The notes under the pieces: generated by a model
What the model was told of the DNA's origin: nothing
What the model saw: the letters and a program-made list of their open reading frames with translations, nothing else
The model's database searches: none
Shown: positions 25,986 through 36,956 of the stretch, piece after piece
Layout: each line of letters opens with the position of its first letter
Position numbering within the stretch: the first letter of the stretch is position 1
Source: Prostheceraeus crozeri
Lineage: Eukaryota; Platyhelminthes; Polycladida; Euryleptidae
Reading direction: 5' to 3'
DNA: 64,000 nucleotides
Assembly (NCBI GenBank): GCA_907163375.1
Contig: CAJQUW010011280.1
Coordinates: 186,001-250,000, forward strand
Position numbers and translations under genes: made by a program

Positions 25986-27420
25986 CAGTTATGGCCAATG
26001 ATATCCGACCACTAATGATATGGCCATTGATTTCCGACCACTAATATTTTCATGCTGACAAATTTAATTTACTTGTATAACCACACGTTATGCTTGCAAT
26101 AATTCATTGATTTATCTATCAGGCATTAGCCAATCACAATAGAGTATAGAGTATGCATAAAATCGGTAGAATTCTCAGAATTGCACGAATTCTAGGAATT
26201 GTCTGTCATAGTTAATTTGTGTGTCACATTGTAATCATGCCTACAAATCCTGCTGCTGGCGCTAATATTAAACTTTTATCTGAAGATGGATGGAGTGAAC
26301 GTCAGCTCGCAGTAAGATTAAATTTGTCAAAGACAACAGTTCATGATATGAGGCCTATCCATGTTTTCAAGCAGACTGGATCCACAGGTCCCAAAAAATG
26401 TAACCAGGCAGAACAAGAATCACCAGCCGTCAAACTGATAACATGATACGGCGTGCTGCTGTGAGGAATCCTTCTATATCCAGTTCTAAAATTAGAGCAC
26501 AATTACCTGAAAATGTTGTAATCAGCACTCGAACCATAAGAAGACGTCTCCTTATCGATGCAGGTCTTCACTCTTACCGTCCAGCTGTAAAACCTCGACT
26601 TTCTCCAAAGAATATTAAAGATCGACTAATCTTGTGCAGAACTCACAAAGACTGGACAGTTGACCAGTGGTGAGAGTACTCTTCATCGACGGAACACAAA
26701 TAAAGCAGTTTCAACCACACAGGGCATTGGCTCGACGTCCTTCAAATCAGTGATTCAATCCAAGGTTTAATGTCCCAGCTGTGAAAAAATGTCCCTCAAT
26801 CATGGCATGGGGCTATACATCTGCATTTGGTCGCGGAAGTATTTACTTTGTGCAGCAAGGGAAGACGGTCAATTCCGCTGAGTATTTAAAAATCATTCAA
26901 GAAAAGGTGCCACAATGGATGGAACTTCATAGGTACGATGTGTTCCAACATGACGGTGCACCATGCCACCAATTCCGTGCTGTAAAATCTTGGCTTCATT
27001 GTAATGATATTGAAGTACCCACTTACCCAGTCCTTGACCAGGACCGTCCCCAGGAAAAGTTGAAGTTGTCAGTGTCAAAATCCAATCCATCTTCACTGAT
27101 AGATCTCAAAGCTGCTATTCTTCATGCCTGGACCCATGAGATATCTCCTGCGTATTGTCAATCTGTCGTGGATTCAATGCCACGACGACTCAATGCAATT
27201 CTAGCGGCTCATGATACTGCAACTAAGTATTAAATGTTTTATGAAACATTGACATTTTGCACCTAAAATGACCAGTGACATTTAGATGCATGTGCAATTG
27301 CTCACGTGTATTAATTATACATGCTTTTGTTTATAATTTAAATACTACTTATTAACTAATACTTTGAACTCGTTTTATTCTAAAAACATATGGGTGGTCG
27401 GATATCATTGGCCATAACTG
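25986..27420 (+). mobile_element. Tc1-like element, left-arm copy
   Basis: A 1435-bp element with inverted ends CAGTTATGGCCAATGATATC and TA on both sides. The left end carries a second, inner copy of the repeat (ATGGCCATTGATTTCCGACC), so the left terminus is longer than the right. It encodes a broken Tc1-family transposase. Confidence 0.93.
26219..27233 (+). pseudogene. Tc1-family transposase, broken
   Basis: Three frames cover a transposase of about 340 residues. The first (26219-26446) is the N-terminal helix-turn-helix, with LLSEDGWSERQLAVRLNLSK. The second (26443-26673) is the second helix-turn-helix plus linker, with RTIRRRLLIDAGLHSYRPAV and KPRLSPKNIKDRL. The third (26781-27233) holds the catalytic part, with SIMAWGYTSAFGRG and FQHDGAPCHQFRAVKSWL, the second aspartate motif. 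A stop follows KDWTVDQW, just before the first catalytic aspartate, and the region normally reading SPDLNPIE is degraded. The enzyme is inactive. Confidence 0.92.
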
Positions 27421-30400
27421 TAAGTGCAGATGCTTTATGCCAATTGTGATCGTTGCTATAAACTTACATGCGCTATTAAAGATTGGACATAAGTGAGCAT
27501 GTTTGATATGCATATGTAATATTTGAATGCTTGATGCATATGCCCTATGTCAATTTGACGTTTTTTGCATCAACTATCTTCAACTTCATCAATAATAATT
27601 TTTATTGCAGTTCATCGGTCTCATTTGATAGTGATACTTTATCTCTTTACATTTTTATAGAGAACTTTAGTTGCCTCACACTTGCTTTGCTGCCATTGCT
27701 TGAAGCGCAACTTCTTTTCTTTGTCAGCGCTTTCCACTTCCGAATTCCACCATCAGGTCTCTCTTATGCCTGCCCAGCCTTTGCTGCGACCACACTCTTT
27801 TTCAGCACCAAGCTGTCTTCATCCTGTTCCACTCCAAGTCAAATGTATTTTGGTCTGCAATATATCCTTCGTGGTTCATAACTTCCTCGTTAAAGTGTAT
27901 GGTTAAAGTGCAACTCCACAATGAACTCAGAATGCCAACGCATGTACAATGGGCCATATATTTACATCGTGCTGAAAACGAAAGATAAAACGTCTAGAAG
28001 GCTATTCCTTTTATTATCTAGTTCAATCACTGCATGATGACGATTGACGCTGTTGGAGATTCGTGCGCAACATTTTTTGCTTCATCTCTGAAATATAAAA
28101 GATTAATTGGATTGAATGATAAATTGATTATAACATTTATTTCGTGTTTCCATGATTGCATGTATTCATTGACTAAGGAGACATCGAAACCTTGCTCTTT
28201 AATTCATCCAGGGTAGTTTGATTGATTTGTTTAAGTATCTGTATGTGCATTATAAATGGCTGCTGGGATGATTTTCATCATCGTAAAAAATAAAAAAAAA
28301 ATAAAATCAAATATCAGCATGCCGATGGTGAGAAACGAAGGAAATCGTTATTCGCACGCATAAATTCTTGCGAATTTTTTGCGTCGAAATAACCGCGCCA
28401 CAGTGGCCTGGTAAGGAGCAGGAATCTGAGACAAAACTATTTACAACCCATGAATGCGTCAATGGATCAGGAACGTGATCATTTTCATTTTCTATGTAAG
28501 ACACAGTCAACAATGACCCAATTTCATTTCGCAGAAAATACGTGATCTAGCTAGACGTGTTTACTTGCTTCTGCTCGTGAATATCAATGTCGATCGTGAT
28601 TTGTGGATCTGACTGTGACAGTCAGTCATTAGTTCTACTGTTACAAGTAAACAGTTAACATCTTGTAAATATTATTCCTTTTTTCTTCAACAGGTCGTCT
28701 ACGCTAACCCAAAGGATTTTCAGAAACCGTCAACGATGTGTCTTAGTGTTGGTCAGTGCAATGAATCAAATTTCAAAGCTGTTCAATGAGCAGAAGATTG
28801 TGGATTAATCAGCTGGAAAATGAAGTGCACTTCTCTTCTGTTTCACTTCAGTGTCCTGAAGTCTTCAATATAGTGGAAATTAGTGTAACTCGTTGTGCAG
28901 AACGAGTTTCAGCATGATATGGCATTTTTGGTGAATTGTGATATTCCTGTGTATGATAGTGGTATGTAGACTGGGACAGTGTCACGACTTTGTTGACATA
29001 CTATGTTTTGGTAAAGTTGGATAAATTGTATCTTTCATGTGAAAATCAGTCTGTTTTTGAAACTTGTCAGTGTTGTGAATTCCTATATGAATAAAATGTG
29101 AAGTTAATGACTTGCTCTTATAATGTACTAAGTGTATGGAAGGTAGTAGGCGAATGGGCAAGGCAAGGGAAGCGCAAATCCAATAACAGTTAAATTTGTG
29201 TTTGAATATGCAATCGGCTAGTGTTAGGGTAAGGTTTGGCGAACGGGCTAGTTTCCAGGGATGAGGGCTTCGAATCTGGATTGTAGGTGAATAGAGGATC
29301 AATACGAGTATAAGTTTGCCTAGGTTTCGGTGTTGGGTCGTGTCTTAAGAAAGAGTTGAAGTTTCGCAAAGATGACTTGTATATTTCATGCGCATAGGCC
29401 TGCATGTCATAGTGGTGGTAGTTGGCATGTGTCAGGTAAGTTTGCATAGGTGATAGAGCATGCTCATATTACCCACAGGCATTGCTAGGAATGTTTGACA
29501 ACAGATTAGGACAGTAGAAATATGCTACGAAGGAGGCATGGTTATGGCTATAGGCCGTAATTGCAGTTGAACATAAATTTTAGTAATGAGTTGTATTGTA
29601 AGTGATGGATAAGCGCTAGGACTTCATGAAGGGAAGACACTAAAGAGGTCTAAATATGTCCTTAAAAACTGTGACAGTCACGGAACTAAGTTATGCAAAT
29701 TACATGTACTTGCAATTGTTATGCAGGCCTATACCCACATGTAGCTACATGTGCCAATTGCAGCATGTAAGAGGGGGCGCGTGAATTCAGCAGGAATGGA
29801 TTGAGGAAGGAATTCTAGTTGGCATATGCACGAAAAGATCCCGAGAGGAAAAAAGTTGGCTGTCAAGTTATATCAATTGTTGTAGAAATGTAAGCCACGA
29901 ATTTCAATTGGATAGAGTTTCGACCTACACCTTTTCCATCCCCGGAATTCAACTCTGAAATTCAACAACTGCAATCTCAGATCAAAAATAGAAATATGCA
30001 CTATTCAATTCAAATAATGGGAAATCTCAGAATATCTTTCTTTTTTTTCAGTTCAACATCTCAAATCAATTGACGCAGTTTTGAATAAAACAAATTCAAG
30101 TTTCTTTGGAATGATGGGTTACATCCAGCTGATTCACTATGATATCTTAATGAACATTCGTTCATTTAATAAGGCCAAGGTTTATGGCTCAATTACTTAT
30201 ATTCTTTCTGGCTCCGCCTGAGTTGTGAAAGAATGCTTATAATTATTGCATTTTTAAGTATAATAATCATTATTTGACATAATTTCAAAATAAAACTGTT
30301 AATACATTAGTTAAACATATTATTTTTATGCATTTGATATACGAGACATGTAAATGTATTTAAACTTAGTTTGTTCCGGGGATGTGCACACAGCGTGTTT

Positions 30401-30618
30401 ATTTTTTAAAGAATTCGTATTGTTCAACACCTAAATGAGTTCAAGTCATCTGCAAGCGCTCACATTTCGATATATTGCTCATTTGGAACAAGCGGTGGAC
30501 TGTACCACGTGTTATGTCTGATGAATGCTAATTCCTCAAAGTATATCTTCTAGGTATATCTTCATATCTAAATATTTCTTCAAAATATATCTTCTCCGCA
30601 TGACACCATCATACACTA

Positions 30619-31036
30619 GGTGACATGCCACGCGTAATTACGGAACACCCCAAACATCCGTGGTTAAGGGCATTCTATTCTTCTACCCGCGTACATACGC
30701 GCTGCACTAAGAGTCAGAAATCACTTGATCTGATGCTGTTAAAACATGGGAAATGTTTATGAATACGCGCGGGCGAGCGTTTATAGTTTGCGCGTCGTCC
30801 ACGGTTGTCTGCGCTGCCGCTTGAACCACGGATGAACCGCTAAGCATGTTCTGTCTTCCCTGAGCATGAAATTGAGGTCCTATCACATTGTTCAGCCTCT
30901 GATACATGCAGACACATGAGACGCAAAGTCTATGTAACAGGACTGCCAACTATACTAACTTATATTGCAGCAATATCCCGCATAGCCACGGATGTTTGGG
31001 GTCATAATTACGCGTGATTGAGTGTGGCATGTCACC
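30619..31036. mobile_element. 418-bp TIR element with TA flanks
   Basis: The inverted ends start GGTGACATGCCA at both sides. They continue, with an offset, through ACGCGTAATTA and ACCCCAAACATCCGTGG, about 55 bp in all. TA borders both sides. It is GC-richer than its surroundings and has no coding capacity, so it looks like a non-autonomous element moved by a transposase that targets TA. Confidence 0.85.
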
Positions 31037-31103
31037 TATTGTACTAAGCTCCAACGGTTTATTCAATGTGTTTAGGCTGGACACTATTTGAGATTTTTAG
31101 ATG

Positions 31104-32933
31104 CTCACCTTGCTCACCTTGTCGACCCTTGTCCCGCGTATCCCAGGGTAGGTCCAGTCCTCTTTTTCCATTCCTTCCGGTTATGGACCAGGGAGGCATC
31201 CACTCCTTTTGTCTTCATGTCGGCGGCTATTGTCGCTGTCCAGGTCTTCTTCGGGCGGCCTCTACCTCTTCTTCCTTCCACTTGCAGACGTGATGCTTTC
31301 TTAAGGGGATGGCTCTCTCCGCGACGCTGCACATGACCAAACCATGACAGCCTTCTTGCTCTTGCCACTTCTTGAATAGGGGCTATCTCCACATTAGATC
31401 TTATTTCTTCATTGGTCTTCCGGTCCAAGCGTGTGTAGCCCTGCATCCACCTTAGCATCCGCATCTCCGCCACGTGCAGCTTCTGCTCATCTGTATTGAG
31501 AGGGGCCCAGCACTCAGAACCATAAAGGATTGCTGGCCTGATCATAGAGGAGTATACTTTGCTCTTTATCTTCATTGGCATCCTTCTGTCACATAGCACT
31601 GGAGTCAGTCTCTTCCATGTGTTCCAGCCGCAACGTACTCGATGTGCAACATCACCTGCGCTGGTCACCTCAGTATTGACCATGGACCCCAGATATTTAA
31701 AGCAGTCCACACTCTTCACCGGCTGACTCTGAATCTCCACAGTTGTTCTTCTTGGGTCGGACGACAGATATTCGGTCTTGGAACGGCTTACCCTCAGGCC
31801 CTTACTCTCAAATGCTCTCCTCCATGCTTCCAACCTTCGCTCTACATCTTGATGACTGCTTCCAAATATTACGAGATCGTCGGCGTATAATATATCCCAG
31901 GGACCACCTCTTCTGCAATCCTTGGAAATTTCATCCATTATTACGATGAAGAGAAAAGGGCTTAAAGCTGATCCTTGATGTAGCCCAACAGAGACAGGAA
32001 AGGCACGACTTTCACCTTGTCTACATCTCACTGCAGTTGTGCTGTCCCTGTACATGTCCTGTATTAAACGGATGTAGCACTCCGGTACTTCCCGTGTGCG
32101 GAGACAATTCCATATCAGCTTCCTTGGGACTGTATCGTAGGCCTTTTCGAGATCAACGAACACTGCGTGGAAAGGCTTATTTTTCTCTCTGAATGCCTCC
32201 ATCGCCATTCTCAGACAAAATTGTGGGTCTGTTGTGCCAACTCCTAGTCTGAAGCCAAATTGATTGATATCCACCTCAATAAGATCACGAAGACGCTTCT
32301 CCAAAATCTTCTCCAGAATCTTCATGGTGTGACTGAGAAGCTTGATACCGCGATAGTTGCCAACATCTTGATGGTCTCCTTTACCCTTGAAGATAGGTGT
32401 AATAACACTTTTCCGCCACGCGTCCGGTATCCTTCCCGATGTCAGTATCTCATTGAAGAGGTACACCAGAAGGTCCAAGCCGTAGTCCCCAAGCACCTTG
32501 AAAACTTCAATAGGAATGTCATCCGGTCCACAACTTTTACCCGATCTCACTTTTTTCAGTTGGTCAGCCACTTCATCCCTTGTAATCATCTCCACTGGAC
32601 CCTCAACAGCAGCTCCAGCAGGGATCTCTTCATGCGGCCTTGCTTGATTCAACAGGGCTTCGTAGTAGTTTGCCCAGCGCTGCCTGTTCCCACTTGCCGT
32701 TGTGATAATGTGACCCGACTCATCCTTGACGAAGAAACCTTCATAATTGTCCTTTCTCGCTTTATCTCTCGCAGTTGCAATACGGTACACCATCTTTTCC
32801 GTTGCATCATATTTAGCCTTGGCCACCGCTGCTTTAGCCTGTCTCTTTGCGAGCCTGTAAGCTTCCTTGTCCTCTGATGTACGGGACCTCTGCCATTTCT
32901 TAAAGGCTTCATTCTTGTGCCTGACGGTCTGAT
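31104..32933 (-). mobile_element. young 5'-truncated LINE insertion
   Basis: A perfect 13-bp direct repeat (CATCTAAAAATCT on the minus strand; 31091-31103 and 32934-32946) flanks the copy, the hallmark of target-primed reverse transcription. The 3' end carries two tandem CAAGGTGAG units and no poly(A), as in several LINE clades with short tandem 3' ends. The 5' end is truncated just before the RT domain, so the endonuclease is lost. The uninterrupted RT frame and perfect target duplication point to recent insertion. Confidence 0.93.
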
Positions 32934-33045
32934 AGATTTTTAGATGTTGATCAATAAATTCCAAGACACCTGGCGTAAAATTGACTTGACTATGTTCGCA
33001 TGGCGTCTGAGTTATCATCAACTTGCGGGTAATGAATTGGAACAC
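31114..33045 (-). CDS. LINE reverse transcriptase ORF, 5'-truncated, open
   Basis: A 643-codon open frame. Residues 1-37 come from foldback spacer DNA and only residues from about 38 on are LINE-derived, because the target duplication ends at 32934. RT motifs appear in order: GPDDIPIEVFK (about 173), GNYRGIKLLSHTMKI (about 229), FVDLEKAYDTVPRK (motif A, about 296), VGLHQGSALSPFLF (motif B, about 353) and ILYADDLVIFG (motif C, YADD about 387-390). The post-RT tail follows with YGSECWAPL, EMRMLRWMQG, LSWFGHVQRRGE and GRPKKTW. No stop or frameshift interrupts it. The clade is probably RTE-like; I cannot confirm it. Without an endonuclease or its own promoter it is unlikely to move alone. Confidence 0.88.
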   Translation of the reverse strand: MFQFITRKLMITQTPCEHSQVNFTPGVLEFIDQHLKIYQTVRHKNEAFKKWQRSRTSEDKEAYRLAKRQAKAAVAKAKYDATEKMVYRIATARDKARKDNYEGFFVKDESGHIITTASGNRQRWANYYEALLNQARPHEEIPAGAAVEGPVEMITRDEVADQLKKVRSGKSCGPDDIPIEVFKVLGDYGLDLLVYLFNEILTSGRIPDAWRKSVITPIFKGKGDHQDVGNYRGIKLLSHTMKILEKILEKRLRDLIEVDINQFGFRLGVGTTDPQFCLRMAMEAFREKNKPFHAVFVDLEKAYDTVPRKLIWNCLRTREVPECYIRLIQDMYRDSTTAVRCRQGESRAFPVSVGLHQGSALSPFLFIVIMDEISKDCRRGGPWDILYADDLVIFGSSHQDVERRLEAWRRAFESKGLRVSRSKTEYLSSDPRRTTVEIQSQPVKSVDCFKYLGSMVNTEVTSAGDVAHRVRCGWNTWKRLTPVLCDRRMPMKIKSKVYSSMIRPAILYGSECWAPLNTDEQKLHVAEMRMLRWMQGYTRLDRKTNEEIRSNVEIAPIQEVARARRLSWFGHVQRRGESHPLKKASRLQVEGRRGRGRPKKTWTATIAADMKTKGVDASLVHNRKEWKKRTGPTLGYAGQGSTR

Positions 33046-35520
33046 AACGGAATGTTCAGCAATTCACGGAATGTCCAACTGCATTTCAATTTTCCTCTCG
33101 GGATCTTTTCGTGCATATGCCAACTAGAATTCCTTCCTCAATCCATTCCTGCTGAATTCACGCGCCCCCTCTTACATGCTGCAATTGGCACATGTAGCTA
33201 CATGTGGGTATAGGCCTGCATAACAATTGCAAGTACATGTAATTTGCATAACTTAGTTCCGTGACTGTCACAGTTTTTAAGGACATATTTAGACCTCTTT
33301 AGTGTCTTCCCTTCATGAAGTCCTAGCGCTTATCCATCACTTACAATACAACTCATTACTAAAATTTATGTTCAACTGCAATTACGGCCTATAGCCATAA
33401 CCATGCCTCCTTCGTAGCATATTTCTACTGTCCTAATCTGTTGTCAAACATTCCTAGCAATGCCTGTGGGTAATATAAGCATGCTCTATCACCTATGCAA
33501 ACTTACCTGACACATGCCAACTACCACCACTATGACATGCAGGCCTATGCGCATGAAATATACAAGTCATCTTTGCGAAACTTCAACTCTTTCTTAAGAC
33601 ACGACCCAACACCGAAACCTAGGCAAACTTATACTCGTATTGATCCTCTATTCACCTACAATCCAGATTCGAAGCCCTCATCCCTGGAAACTAGCCCGTT
33701 CGCCAAACCTTACCCTAACACTAGCCGATTGCATATTCAAACACAAATTTAACTGTTATTGGATTTGCGCTTCCCTTGCCTTGCCCATTCGCCTACTACC
33801 TTCCATACACTTAGTACATTATAAGAGCAAGTCATTAACTTCACATTTTATTCATATAGGAATTCACAACACTGACAAGTTTCAAAAACAGACTGATTTT
33901 CACATGAAAGATACAATTTGTCCAACTTTACCAAAACATAGTATGTCAACAAAGTCGTGACACTGTCCCAGTCTACATACCACTATCATACACAGGAATA
34001 TCACAATTCACCAAAAATGCCATATCATGCTGAAACTCGTTCTGCACAACGAGTTACACTAATTTCCACTATATTGAAGACTTCAGGACACTGAAGTGAA
34101 ACAGAAGAGAAGTGCACTTCATTTTCCAGCTGATTAATCCACAATCTTCTGCTCATTGAACAGCTTTGAAATTTGATTCATTGCACTGACCAACACTAAG
34201 ACACATCGTTGACGGTTTCTGAAAATCCTTTGGGTTAGCGTAGACGACCTGTTGAAGAAAAAAGGAATAATATTTACAAGATGTTAACTGTTTACTTGTA
34301 ACAGTAGAACTAATGACTGACTGTCACAGTCAGATCCACAAATCACGATCGACATTGATATTCACGAGCAGAAGCAAGTAAACACGTCTAGCTAGATCAC
34401 GTATTTTCTGCGAAATGAAATTGGGTCATTGTTGACTGTGTCTTACATAGAAAATGAAAATGATCACGTTCCTGATCCATTGTCGCATTCATGGGTTGTA
34501 AATAGTTTTGTCTCAGATTCCTGCTCCTTACCAGGCCACTGTGGCGCGGTTATTTCGACGCAAAAAATTCGCAAGAATTTATGCGTGCGAATAACGATTT
34601 CCTTCGTTTCTCACCATCGGCATGCTGATATTTGATTTTATTTTTTTTTTATTTTTACGATGATGAAAATCATCCCAGCAGCCATTTATAATGCACATAC
34701 AGATACTTAAACAAATCAATCAAACTACCCTGGATGAATTAAAGAGCAAGGTTTCGATGTCTCCTTAGTCAATGAATACATGCAATCATGGAAACACGAA
34801 ATAAATGTTATAATCAATTTATCATTCAATCCAATTAATCTTTTATATTTCAGAGATGAAGCAAAAAATGTTGCGCACGAATCTCCAACAGCGTCAATCG
34901 TCATCATGCAGTGATTGAACTAGATAATAAAAGGAATAGCCTTCTAGACGTTTTATCTTTCGTTTTCAGCACGATGTAAATATATGGCCCATTGTACATG
35001 CGTTGGCATTCTGAGTTCATTGTGGAGTTGCACTTTAACCATACACTTTAACGAGGAAGTTATGAACCACGAAGGATATATTGCAGACCAAAATACATTT
35101 GACTTGGAGTGGAACAGGATGAAGACAGCTTGGTGCTGAAAAAGAGTGTGGTCGCAGCAAAGGCTGGGCAGGCATAAGAGAGACCTGATGGTGGAATTCG
35201 GAAGTGGAAAGCGCTGACAAAGAAAAGAAGTTGCGCTTCAAGCAATGGCAGCAAAGCAAGTGTGAGGCAACTAAAGTTCTCTATAAAAATGTAAAGAGAT
35301 AAAGTATCACTATCAAATGAGACCGATGAACTGCAATAAAAATTATTATTGATGAAGTTGAAGATAGTTGATGCAAAAAACGTCAAATTGACATAGGGCA
35401 TATGCATCAAGCATTCAAATATTACATATGCATATCAAACATGCTCACTTATGTCCAATCTTTAATAGCGCATGTAAGTTTATAGCAACGATCACAATTG
35501 GCATAAAGCATCTGCACTTA

Positions 35521-36956
35521 CAGTTATGGCCAATGATATCCGACCACCCATATGTTTTTAGAATAAAACGAGTTCAAAGTATTAGTTAATAAGTAGTATT
35601 TGAATTATAAACAAAAGCATGTATAATTAATACACGTGAGCAATTGCACATGCATCTAAATGTCACTGGTCATTTTAGGTGCAAAATGTCAATGTTTCAT
35701 AAAACATTTAATACTTAGTTGCAGTATCATGAGCCGCTAGAATTGCATTGAGTCGTCGTGGCATTGAATCCACGACAGATTGACAATACGCAGGAGATAT
35801 CTCATGGGTCCAGGCATGAAGAATAGCAGCTTTGAGATCTATCAGTGAAGATGGATTGGATTTTGACACTGACAACTTCAACTTTTCCTGGGGACGGTCC
35901 TGGTCAAGGACTGGGTAAGTGGGTACTTCAATATCATTACAATGAAGCCAAGATTTTTACAGCACGGAATTGGTGGCATGGTGCACCGTCATGTTGGAAC
36001 ACATCGTACCTATGAAGTTCCATCCATTGTGGCACCTTTTCTTGAATGATTTTTAAATACTCAGCGGAATTGACCGTCTTCCCTTGCTGCACAAAGTAAA
36101 TACTTCCGCGACCAAATGCAGATGTATAGCCCCATGCCATGATTGAGGGACATTTTTTCACAGCTGGGACATTAAACCTTGGATTGAATCACTGATTTGA
36201 AGGACGTCGAGCCAATGCCCTGTGTGGTTGAAACTGCTTTATTTGTGTTCCGTCGATGAAGAGTACTCTCACCACTGGTCAACTGTCCAGTCTTTGTGAG
36301 TTCTGCACAAGATTAGTCGATCTTTAATATTCTTTGGAGAAAGTCGAGGTTTTACAGCTGGACGGTAAGAGTGAAGACCTGCATCGATAAGGAGACGTCT
36401 TCTTATGGTTCGAGTGCTGATTACAACATTTTCAGGTAATTGTGCTCTAATTTTAGAACTGGATATAGAAGGATTCCTCACAGCAGCACGCCGTATCATG
36501 TTATCAGTTTGACGGCTGGTGATTCTTGTTCTGCCTGGTTACATTTTTTGGGACCTGTGGATCCAGTCTGCTTGAAAACATGGATAGGCCTCATATCATG
36601 AACTGTTGTCTTTGACAAATTTAATCTTACTGCGAGCTGACGTTCACTCCATCCATCTTCAGATAAAAGTTTAATATTAGCGCCAGCAGCAGGATTTGTA
36701 GGCATGATTACAATGTGACGCACAAATTAACTATGACAGACAATTCCTAGAATTCGTGCAATTCTGAGAATTCTACCGATTTTATGCATACTCTATACTC
36801 TATTGTGATTGGCTAATGCCTGATAGATAAATCAATGAATTATTGCAAGCATAACGTGTGGTTATACAAGTAAATTAAATTTGTCAGCATGAAAATATTA
36901 GTGGTCGGAAATCAATGGCCATATCATTAGTGGTCGGATATCATTGGCCATAACTG
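35521..36956 (-). mobile_element. Tc1-like element, right-arm copy
   Basis: Same element as at 25986-27420 in inverted orientation, with the same ends and TA flanks. It is 1 bp longer because of an extra A in the run after GCTGT, which shortens the catalytic frame to 35937-36161. It was carried along with the arm and is not an independent insertion. Confidence 0.93.
35709..36723 (-). pseudogene. Tc1-family transposase, broken (right arm)
   Basis: Duplicate of the pseudogene in the left arm. N-terminal frames are at 36496-36723 and 36269-36499, and the catalytic frame is at 35937-36161. It differs from the left copy by a Cys-to-Arg change at the second residue of the first frame and by a one-base insertion that breaks the frame after FRAVK. 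It cannot make active enzyme. Confidence 0.9.

Larger units (their letters stand above)
23152..29852 (+). repeat. giant foldback, left arm
   Basis: This arm is the reverse complement of 33090-39790, with the same length and about a dozen differences found by eye. Examples are a one-base indel in an A-run near 26988, a small change near 25713, and a 2-bp difference near 24660. Apart from the Tc1-like insertion at 25986-27420 the arm has only short frames, such as 116 codons at 27531-27881 and 85 codons on the minus strand at 29190-29447, none matching a known family. Homology stops abruptly after CGAGAGGAAAA. Confidence 0.92.
29853..33089. other. spacer of the giant foldback
   Basis: Single-copy centre between the arms. 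After removing the MITE (30619-31036) and the LINE (31104-32933), about 970 bp of AT-rich sequence remain, mainly 29853-30616. No gene, transposase or replication-type motif was recognised there. Confidence 0.7.

Noticed and set aside
27531-27881. 116-codon frame in the left arm (mirrored at 35060-35410) as a gene
   Set aside because: It resembles no family and has low-complexity hydrophobic/serine composition. Its presence in both arms reflects the duplication, not selection.
29190-29447. 85-codon proline-rich minus frame (mirrored at 33495-33752)
   Set aside because: No homology, and two overlapping frames of similar quality exist. Likely chance.
31066-31949. Plus-strand frames over the LINE RT
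   Set aside because: Shadows of the minus-strand reverse transcriptase.
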